Shown here one piece after another: positions 30,284 through 35,200 of a DNA stretch of 35,200 nt. A model generated the notes under the pieces. The model made no database searches and was not told where the DNA came from. It was given only the letters and a program-made list of their open reading frames with translations. Source of the DNA: Actinomycetes bacterium (lineage in GTDB: Bacteria; Actinomycetota; Acidimicrobiia; Acidimicrobiales; Palsa-688); assembly GCA_021788115.1 (NCBI GenBank), contig JAJYLA010000021.1, positions 1 through 35,200 on the forward strand, written 5' to 3'. Within the stretch, counting starts at the first letter, position 1. The number at the start of each line of letters is the position of its first letter. Both the position numbers and the translations under genes were made by a program.

Positions 30284-30426
30284 GGGTCACCTCCTCCTTC
30301 ATGAGCGGGCCTGCCGCGCGGGCGGTCCACCCCAGGAGGGGCGCACCTCTCGCCTGGTCAGGCTGGGCCGTACGGCCCACTTAAGTGCCCCGGAGGGCAC
30401 ACCGGATGTCTACGGCTCAGAGAGCT
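30284..30426 (-). promoter_or_regulatory. rplJ leader, probable L10-L12 autoregulatory region
   Basis: About 140 bases of untranslated leader precede rplJ. Read on the minus strand it holds a GTGCCC-TCCG-GGGCAC hairpin (30400-30385), then TGGGCC-GTAC-GGCCCA (30379-30364), then a GC-rich segment ending in the ribosome-binding site. In many bacteria the L10-L12 complex binds such a leader to repress rplJL. The position fits; I could not confirm the family consensus by eye. Confidence 0.5.
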
Positions 30427-30884
30427 CTGTCAGTGTAGCCGCCGTCTGGAGCCGGCGTCGGGTCAGTCTCGGGCTCGCCACCCGCGGGGGAAGCACCGGC
30501 CGCCGAAGCAGCAGCCTGCGATGAAGGAGGCCAGGTGGAAGCGGCCGGCTCACCCCCAGCCGGCCCACCCCCAGCCGGCCCACCGCCAGCCGGCCCGGCA
30601 ACGCCGGCGAGCTGCAGCCGGTGGCTCACCCGGCGCTCGACGATGAAGGCCGCGAAGGGGATCCAGCCGCCGGTGACCATCGCCAGCAGGGTCCAAACTC
30701 CCAGCCGAGCCCTCCGGACCAGATCCACGACGAGAAAGAGATAGGTGATGTAGAGGGCGCCGTGGATGGGGCCGATCACGGCTTCCACCTTGCCGAAGGG
30801 GATGGTGGCGAAAACCACGATCAGCATGCAGCCGACGATGTAGGCGAGGATTCGGTAGCGGAGGAGGGCGCCGTGCACTGCCAT
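30417..30884 (-). CDS. DUF3817 membrane protein
   Basis: A 155-residue protein. The N-terminal 95 residues match the DUF3817 pattern: RYRILAYIVGCMLIVVF, then GPIHGALYITYLFLVVDLVRR, then a third segment, about three membrane helices in all. Function is unknown. The tail is a Gly/Pro/Ala repeat region. The ATG at 30884 overlaps the upstream stop (TGATG); a GTG three bases earlier is equally possible. Its 3' end contains the -10 element of the rplJ promoter. Confidence 0.8.
   Translation of the reverse strand: MAVHGALLRYRILAYIVGCMLIVVFATIPFGKVEAVIGPIHGALYITYLFLVVDLVRRARLGVWTLLAMVTGGWIPFAAFIVERRVSHRLQLAGVAGPAGGGPAGGGPAGGEPAASTWPPSSQAAASAAGASPAGGEPETDPTPAPDGGYTDRAL
30432..30437 (-). promoter_or_regulatory. 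candidate -10 of the rplJL promoter
   Basis: TACACT on the minus strand lies inside the last codons of the DUF3817 gene. Initiation near 30425 would give the 140-base rplJ leader. No good -35 is seen. Confidence 0.4.
30551..30595 (-). repeat. 15-bp in-frame tandem repeat, 3 copies
   Basis: Three copies of CACCCCCAGCCGGCC (as read on the plus strand; one mismatch in the third) encode GPAGG-type repeats in the DUF3817 protein tail. The unit contains GCCGGC. Confidence 0.92.
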
Positions 30885-31480
30885 CACGTCCCGTGCGGGT
30901 TGCGCCAGGTCTTGGCCCGGCCGCGCACCGCGAGAAGCGCCAGGTACCGGTTGTACTCCGTGAAGGGGTCGGCCGCCTCCTCGTCGGGATTCAGCAGGGC
31001 GGCGTCGACGCTCCCGCGCTGCTCGAGGGCGGTGAAGTCGGGCGACTGCCTGACGGGGACCAGGTCCGCCTCGCTTCGAACCCGGGGGCCGCCGGCGTCG
31101 AGAGCCGGGTGAGCCCCGGACGCCGTGCCCGGTCCGAGTTCGCCGGACTCGACGGTGATGGCCAGGGCCGAGCGGGGCAACGTGCGGGCCACCACCGCGG
31201 CCGACGCCTCCCTCATCGCGGCGTGGTGGCGCTTGCGGGCGACGATGTCCTCGGGGGTGTCATGGACCAGCTGCCACCAGCCGATGCCCGCCACGACGGC
31301 GAACGCAGGCCACTCGACCGAGTAGAGGTAGCTGAGGGTGTTGCCCTCCATGGCACGGTGCACCTGCCACCAGCCCGCGAGCAAGCACCCCGACGCGATG
31401 ACCGCGAACGCCAGATGTAGCAGCAGGGATCTCGGCCTCACCCACTGGCGCACAACACCCAATGCTACGGCCATCGCCAC
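30884..31480 (-). CDS. membrane protein of unknown function, SURF1-like N-terminus
   Basis: A 198-residue protein that I do not recognise firmly. Two membrane segments (about 17-38 and 55-70) flank GWWQVHRAMEGNTLSYLYSVEWP. WQxHR after the first helix recalls SURF1 proteins, but the rest of that family is missing. The C-terminal half is soluble, with DTPEDIVARKRHH and PFTEYNRYLALLAVRG. The start is GTG 31480 or ATG 31474. Its stop overlaps the DUF3817 start, so the two form a pair inserted between rplA and rplJ. Joint function with DUF3817 is likely. Confidence 0.65.
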   Translation of the reverse strand: MAMAVALGVVRQWVRPRSLLLHLAFAVIASGCLLAGWWQVHRAMEGNTLSYLYSVEWPAFAVVAGIGWWQLVHDTPEDIVARKRHHAAMREASAAVVARTLPRSALAITVESGELGPGTASGAHPALDAGGPRVRSEADLVPVRQSPDFTALEQRGSVDAALLNPDEEAADPFTEYNRYLALLAVRGRAKTWRNPHGT

Positions 31481-31511
31481 GCCTGTGCCCGTCGAGCTGG
31501 CGCCGGCCCCC

Positions 31512-32240
31512 TCATCCGGCGACGGCGAGGTCCTCGTCGGTGACGCGCAGCGCGGTCGGATCCACGTCGACGCCCGGTCCCATGGTCGAACTGACCGCCA
31601 CCGACTTTATGTAGCGGCCCTTCGCGGCCGCCGGCTTGGCGCGCTGGACTTCCTCGACCACAGCACGGAAGTTGGCCAAGAGAGCCCCGCGCGCGAAGCT
31701 GACCTTGCCGATCGGCACCTGCACGACGCCCCGTGACCGGGTATCGGCCCGGTACTCGACCCGGCCGCCCTTGAACTCCGTGACCGCCCTGCCGACGTCG
31801 GTGGTGACCGTCCCGGTCTTCGGGTTGGGCATCAACCCGCGCGGTCCGAGCTTGCGCCCGAGCCGGCCTACCTGGCCCATCAAGTCCGGGGTGGCGATGG
31901 CCACGTCGAAGTCCATGAACCCCCCGTCGATCCGCGCGACGAGATCGTCGGAACCGACGATGTCGGCGCCGGCGGCGCGGGCCTCCTCCGCCGCCGCTCC
32001 GGCGGCGAACACAGCGACGCGCACCGCCTTGCCCGTCCCCGACGGCAGCGCGACGGTGCCTCGCACGACCTGATCCGCCTTGCGGGGGTCGATTCCCAGG
32101 CGGACGGCCATCTCGACGGTCTCGTCGAAGCCGGCATGGGCCAGGCTCTTGACCAGGTCGAGTGCCTCGCCGGGGCCGTAGGTGCGTGACCGGTCGAAAC
32201 GCTTCGCAGCGTCGTTGTACTTCTTGCCTCGTTGCGACAT
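31512..32240 (-). CDS. rplA: 50S ribosomal protein L1
   Basis: Binds 23S rRNA at the exit-site stalk, 242 residues. It has [20 protein letters not shown], the central domain ([15 protein letters not shown]) and the signature [25 protein letters not shown] precedes the ATG. It lies 74 bases after rplK; that gap holds nothing else recognisable. In many bacteria L1 represses the rplKA messenger. Confidence 0.98.
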   Translation of the reverse strand: MSQRGKKYNDAAKRFDRSRTYGPGEALDLVKSLAHAGFDETVEMAVRLGIDPRKADQVVRGTVALPSGTGKAVRVAVFAAGAAAEEARAAGADIVGSDDLVARIDGGFMDFDVAIATPDLMGQVGRLGRKLGPRGLMPNPKTGTVTTDVGRAVTEFKGGRVEYRADTRSRGVVQVPIGKVSFARGALLANFRAVVEEVQRAKPAAAKGRYIKSVAVSSTMGPGVDVDPTALRVTDEDLAVAG

Positions 32241-32314
32241 GTCTGTCTCCCTCTCGTGGTGTGGACGGGCGGGGCGAGGTACTCCCCGGCCTCGTAAGGT
32301 TGTGGCGGTCGGTG

Positions 32315-32740
32315 CTACCCGACCTTGATGCCCATCGACCGCGCCGACCCGGCGACCTGGGCCTTGGCGGCATCGATGTCGTTGGCGTTGAGATCCGGCA
32401 TCTTCGTCTGGGCGATCTCGGTCAGCTGCACGTCGGTGATGGTGGCGACCGTCTCGCGGCCGGTGGTCTTGGCTCCTTTTTCCACCCCGGCAGCCTGGCG
32501 GAGCAGAACGGCCGTGGGGGGTGTCTTCAGGACGAAGGTGAAGGAGCGGTCTTCGTAGATCGTGATCTCGACCGGAATGACCTGGCCGACCTTGTCGTCG
32601 GTCGCGGCGTTGTACTTGCGGACGAACTCCATGGTCTGCACGCCATGGGGGCCGAGGGCGGTGCCCACAGGAGGGGCCGGCGTAGCCTTGCCGGCCGGCA
32701 GCTGGATCTTGACGATGGCGGTGACGCGCCGCTTGGCCAT
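32315..32740 (-). CDS. rplK: 50S ribosomal protein L11
   Basis: Part of the GTPase centre, 141 residues. It has [24 protein letters not shown] near the start and a C-terminal RNA-binding domain ending [38 protein letters not shown] has Q and R where GPHGVNIMEFCKAYN is common. AGGAGGAG precedes the ATG. It lies 15 bases after nusG. Confidence 0.98.
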   Translation of the reverse strand: MAKRRVTAIVKIQLPAGKATPAPPVGTALGPHGVQTMEFVRKYNAATDDKVGQVIPVEITIYEDRSFTFVLKTPPTAVLLRQAAGVEKGAKTTGRETVATITDVQLTEIAQTKMPDLNANDIDAAKAQVAGSARSMGIKVG

Positions 32741-32755
32741 GGTGGGGGGCTCCTC

Positions 32756-33754
32756 CTACAGCTTCGCCACTTGGGCGAAGTCCAGCTCGACGGGGGTTTC
32801 CCGTCCGAAGATGTTGACGAGAACCTTGAGCTTGAGCTGGTCCTCGTTGATCTCGGAGATCGTGCCGCTGAAGTCGGCGAAAGGACCTTCGCGCACCCGC
32901 ACGGATTCACCGAGCTCGTACTGGAGGCGCGGCCGGCTCTTCTTGCCGCGGGCGCCCTCGCCCTCCTCGGGCTTGACCTGCAAAATCCCCTCGACCTCGC
33001 GGCGCGACAGGGGGGTGGGCCGGGCGCCGAGTCCGACGAACCCGGTGACGCCGGGGGTGTTGCGCACGACGTACCACGAGTCGTCGTCGAGTTCCATGCG
33101 CACCAGCAGATACCCGGGGAAGACCTTCTTCGAGACCACCTGCTTCTTGCCGTTCTTGAACTCGACGACGTCCTCCATCGGGATGACCGCCTCGAAAATG
33201 CGCTCCTCCATGTTCATGGAGGCGATGCGGCTCTCGAGGTTGGACTTCACCTTGTTCTCGTAGCCGGCGTAGCTGTGGATGACGAACCACTGGCCGGGAC
33301 GGTCGTAGGGGCTCTCGAACGACGGGGCCTCTTCCTCCGGCTCCCGCTCGGCTGCCGCCTCCGACCCGGCCTCCTCACCGTCACCCGCCTCAGCGCCGGC
33401 CCCCTCAGCGCCGGCCTCCTCACCGTCACCCGCCTCAGCGCCGGCCCCCTCAGCGCCGGCCTCCTCAGCGTCACCCGCCTCAGCGCCGGCCCCCTCAGCG
33501 CCGGCCTCCTCAGCGTCACCCGCCTCAGCGCCGGCCTCCTCAGCGCCGGCCCCCTCAGCGCCGGCCCCCTCAGCGCCGGCCTCCTCAGCGCCGGCCGGTG
33601 CCTCTTCGACCGGGGAGCCGGCGAGAGCTGTCACGGCCGCGCCGGTGCCCGCGCCGCTAGCGCCACCGGCGCTCTCCGGCGCACCGGAAACCTGGACGGC
33701 GTCGTCCGAGGGGCCGGGCGCGTCGTCACCAGGGATCGTGGGTTCGTCAGTCAT
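32756..33754 (-). CDS. nusG: transcription elongation factor NusG with long acidic N-terminal extension
   Basis: Binds the RNA polymerase clamp and links transcription to Rho or the ribosome. The NGN domain begins at [20 protein letters not shown] (about 154). The KOW domain lies near the C-terminus ([32 protein letters not shown]). The total is 332 residues, against about 180 in E. coli. The first 150 residues are acidic and Ala/Gly-rich, with three exact or near-exact 15-residue repeats of the type [15 protein letters not shown] plus degenerate copies. Actinobacterial NusG often has an acidic extension; the repeat structure is the odd part. The start lies four bases after the secE stop. Confidence 0.97.
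   Translation of the reverse strand: MTDEPTIPGDDAPGPSDDAVQVSGAPESAGGASGAGTGAAVTALAGSPVEEAPAGAEEAGAEGAGAEGAGAEEAGAEAGDAEEAGAEGAGAEAGDAEEAGAEGAGAEAGDGEEAGAEGAGAEAGDGEEAGSEAAAEREPEEEAPSFESPYDRPGQWFVIHSYAGYENKVKSNLESRIASMNMEERIFEAVIPMEDVVEFKNGKKQVVSKKVFPGYLLVRMELDDDSWYVVRNTPGVTGFVGLGARPTPLSRREVEGILQVKPEEGEGARGKKSRPRLQYELGESVRVREGPFADFSGTISEINEDQLKLKVLVNIFGRETPVELDFAQVAKL
33365..33586 (-). repeat. 45-bp in-frame tandem array in nusG
   Basis: About five imperfect units, of which three are nearly complete 45-base copies, encode the Glu/Ala/Gly repeats of NusG. Sub-repeats of 15 bases (CTCAGCGCCGGCCCC) contain GCCGGC. Confidence 0.93.
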
Positions 33755-33758
33755 ACGC

Positions 33759-34076
33759 TTACTTGAAGAGGAAAGCCGAGAACTTCGAGAAGAGCAGGTC
33801 CAGCCCGAAGATCAGGGCCATCAGGATAGCGAGGGTGATGAAGACCACGGTCGAGTAGTTGATCGTCTCCGCCGCCGTCGGCCATGCCACCTTCCGCATC
33901 TCCACGTTGACCTCGTGGAGGAACTGCCGGGGTGACGTATGCCGGTGGGGGGCGCCGGCGCCGGGAACCGGGCGGGGGCGCCGCTCGGGGGCCTCGGGCG
34001 GGGCGGCCGGCGCCGGGGCGCCGTCCTCGGTCATCTCGCCCTGCCGCTGCACGAGTCGTCTCTGTTGTCGGTTCAT
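33759..34076 (-). CDS. secE: preprotein translocase subunit SecE
   Basis: Small essential subunit of the SecYEG channel, 105 residues. A variable Pro/Ala/Arg-rich N-terminus is followed by the conserved amphipathic segment [25 protein letters not shown] and one membrane helix (about 78-98). Start: ATG at 34076, opening [14 protein letters not shown]. The open frame upstream runs through the tRNA gene and cannot be coding. It is 38 bases after tRNA-Trp and directly upstream of nusG. Confidence 0.95.
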   Translation of the reverse strand: MNRQQRRLVQRQGEMTEDGAPAPAAPPEAPERRPRPVPGAGAPHRHTSPRQFLHEVNVEMRKVAWPTAAETINYSTVVFITLAILMALIFGLDLLFSKFSAFLFK

Positions 34077-34114
34077 GCTCACGTGTGTGACCTTCTCACG
34101 GGAGTCGGAAAAAG

Positions 34115-34188
34115 CAGGGCAGGAGGGACTCGAACCCCCAACCGCCGGTTTTGGAGACCGGTGCTCTGCCAAATTGAGCTACTGCCCT
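34115..34188 (-). tRNA. trpT: tRNA-Trp (anticodon CCA)
   Basis: On the minus strand the acceptor arm AGGGCAG pairs with CTGCCCT, followed by discriminator G. The D arm contains AGCTCAATTTGGCAGAGC, the anticodon loop is CTCCAAA, and the T arm contains GGTTCGAGTCC. CCA is not encoded. A T-run follows the 3' end. tRNA-Trp before secE-nusG is a common bacterial arrangement. Confidence 0.97.
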
Positions 34189-34223
34189 CTGGAGCTACCT
34201 CGGGTCGGGGGCCTTGCGCACCG

Positions 34224-34229
34224 AGGATA
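34224..34229 (-). promoter_or_regulatory. candidate extended -10 for tRNA-Trp/secE
   Basis: TGCTATCCT on the minus strand, with TATCCT at 34229-34224, lies 36 bases before the tRNA 5' end. No clear -35 is visible. Confidence 0.4.
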
Positions 34230-34279
34230 GCACCGGACACCTGGACTCCGGCCGGCGCCTTCTCGCCGGTCCGGCAACG

Positions 34280-34345
34280 GCCGGCGACACCGCCGCGCTC
34301 GCCGACTTGCCGTCGCGCGAGTTGCTGCTCGCCCGGTTCGCCGGC
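34280..34345 (+). pseudogene. inverted duplicate of an internal rplJ fragment
   Basis: These 66 bases match the reverse complement of 29861-29926 inside rplJ at 63 positions. Translated on the plus strand they keep the L10 frame and read AGDTAALADLPSRELLLARFAG, against AGETAALADLPSREVLLARLAG in L10. All three differences change an amino acid. No ribosome-binding site or sensible longer protein accompanies the fragment, so I take it as a non-functional piece. The rest of the 34189-34500 gap holds a short tandem array and no supported gene. Confidence 0.85.
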
Positions 34346-34398
34346 CCATCGCCGGCCGATCGCCCATCGCCGGCCGATCGCCCATCGCCGGCCGATCG
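34345..34398. repeat. 18-bp tandem repeat, 3 perfect copies
   Basis: CCCATCGCCGGCCGATCG repeated three times, starting on the last base of the rplJ duplicate. The unit contains GCCGGC and CGATCG. Confidence 0.95.
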
Positions 34399-34500
34399 CC
34401 GGTGCCGGACCGGCGCGAGGGCGAGAGGGCGGCCCCCGCCGGCCGGAAGCGCCGCCGGCAGGGGCCGGCGCAGGGGCAGGGAAGCGAGGCTGGTCCTGAT

Positions 34501-34560
34501 TTGTACGTTCCAGAACATTTCAGTTTGTCAAATATATTTTAAAGCATGTGGAGGTAGGAT
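34501..34560 (+). promoter_or_regulatory. AT-rich control region of the MarR gene
   Basis: A sudden AT-rich stretch in GC-rich surroundings. It holds GTTC-CA-GAAC (34507-34516), TTGTCA (34525-34530) and the perfect palindrome AAATATATTT (34530-34539), a plausible MarR autoregulatory operator. TAGGAT (34555-34560) could be a leaderless -10; alternatively GGAGGT (34550-34555) is a ribosome-binding site at a long 11-base spacing. Confidence 0.55.
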
Positions 34561-34566
34561 TCGGCC

Positions 34567-35031
34567 GTGGAGAACCACCAGACAGCGGTTACCGCCGAGG
34601 AGGCTGAGCGGCACCTCACCCTCGCGGTCCTCGCGGTGCAGCTTCTCGATCAAATGAAGAACTCGATCCGGCAGGTCGCCGACGAGCAGGGCCTCTCGAT
34701 CTCACAGGTGGACGTCCTGCGACGGCTTTTGGCCCACGGACCCATACCCATGCGCCGCCTCGCTGAAGACATGCGCTGCGAGGCGTCCAACCTGACCGGG
34801 CTCGTTGACCGCCTCGAGGCTCGGTCGCTGGTGACCCGCGAAGCCGACCCCACCGACCGGCGGGTGCGGTTGCTCGCCCTCACACCCGCAGGCGAGCAGC
34901 TGGGGCATCAGATGTGGCAGACACTCGCCCAATGCTGCCCCCTCGGCACCCTCGACGGCGAACGCCAGGAGTTGCTCGTCCACCTGCTCCGTGAGGCGGT
35001 CGTGGCGCCGACGTGGGTCACCGTCGGCTAA
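34567..35031 (+). CDS. MarR-family transcriptional regulator
   Basis: A 154-residue dimeric winged-helix repressor. An N-terminal dimerisation helix (LTLAVLAVQLLDQMKNSIRQVADEQGLS) is followed by the recognition region (PIPMRRLAEDMRCEASNLTGLVDRLEARSLV), the wing motif TREADPTDRRVRLLALTPAGEQL (conserved DxRxxxxxLT) and a C-terminal helix. It has a cysteine in the recognition region and a Cys pair (QCCPL) in the C-terminal helix, so redox sensing is possible but unproven. GTG start. No neighbouring target is visible because the window ends after a repeat array. Confidence 0.9.
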   Translation: MENHQTAVTAEEAERHLTLAVLAVQLLDQMKNSIRQVADEQGLSISQVDVLRRLLAHGPIPMRRLAEDMRCEASNLTGLVDRLEARSLVTREADPTDRRVRLLALTPAGEQLGHQMWQTLAQCCPLGTLDGERQELLVHLLREAVVAPTWVTVG

Positions 35032-35037
35032 CCGATT

Positions 35038-35183
35038 CGGCCGGCCACTCCCGCCGGCCACCCCGCCGGCCACTCCCGCCGGCCACCCCGCCGGCCACTT
35101 CGGCCGGCCACCCCGCCGGCCACTTCGGCCGGCCACCCCGCCGGCCACTTCGGCCGGCCACCCCGCCGGCCGGCCCGCCGGCC
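35038..35183. repeat. 25-bp compound minisatellite after the MarR gene
   Basis: Alternating 13-bp (CCACTCCCGCCGG or CCACTTCGGCCGG) and 12-bp (CCACCCCGCCGG) units, about five dimers, beginning just after the MarR stop. It is rich in GCCGGC. The last 17 bases of the window hold nothing recognisable. Confidence 0.93.
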
Positions 35184-35200
35184 ACCCCACGCCCGGGCGG

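Noticed and set aside
34077-34172. Longer SecE starting upstream at 34172
   Set aside because: The extra residues are the translated tRNA-Trp gene; the true start must be at 34076 or at the nearby GTG at 34082.
34507-34516. LexA/SOS box at GTTCCAGAAC
   Set aside because: The arm orientation and spacing do not match the actinobacterial LexA consensus with GAAC...GTTC, and the gene is a MarR regulator, not an SOS gene.

Overview
The window is very GC-rich, with frequent GTG starts, ATGA/GTGA stop-start overlaps and several probably leaderless genes. The RNA polymerase and ribosomal genes, a DivIVA-like coiled-coil protein, a DUF3817 protein, a class II fructose bisphosphatase and a DosR-like palindrome all point to an actinobacterium. 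I would guess a deep branch such as Acidimicrobiia, but that placement is inference; rpoB or rpoC phylogeny would settle it.

Layout. (1) 1-2162: a glpX-type bisphosphatase and a GntR/UTRA regulator, both on the minus strand, separated by hairpin-forming repeats. (2) 2398-10082: a plus-strand cluster behind a near-perfect promoter. It encodes a CstB-like persulfide dioxygenase with two rhodanese domains, a four-cluster iron-sulfur protein fused to an NrfD-type membrane subunit, a cytoplasmic molybdopterin oxidoreductase, and an MFS exporter. The coherent reading is persulfide sulfur oxidised to sulfite, and sulfite oxidised by a SoeABC-type enzyme into the quinone pool. (3) 10083-10476: a gene-poor stretch with a DosR-like box and nested inverted repeats, then an OmpR/histidine kinase pair and a convergent phosphodiester glycosidase-like gene. 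(4) 13941-18659: a tightly coupled redox cluster of two b-type cytochromes, a small low-complexity exported protein, ApbE, a NuoF-like flavoprotein and a ferredoxin. It looks like a transmembrane electron conduit with a flavinylation step. An SRPBCC protein follows.

(5) 19217-34188: the transcription/translation block on the minus strand, read from tRNA-Trp through secE, nusG, rplK, rplA, two membrane genes, rplJ and rplL to rpoB and rpoC. Two insertions break the usual order. A membrane-gene pair lies between rplA and rplJ. A plus-strand DivIVA-like gene, a membrane gene and a 0.5 kb repeat-rich gap lie between rplL and rpoB. NusG carries a 150-residue acidic repeat extension. (6) 34189-35200: a 66-bp inverted duplicate of an internal rplJ segment, short tandem repeats, and a MarR regulator behind an AT-rich control region.

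A theme of the whole window is minisatellites. Ten of about twelve tandem or near-tandem arrays contain the palindrome GCCGGC. Several lie in frame inside genes and encode low-complexity tracts (molybdoenzyme N-terminus, NusG, DivIVA-like, DUF3817, small exported protein).
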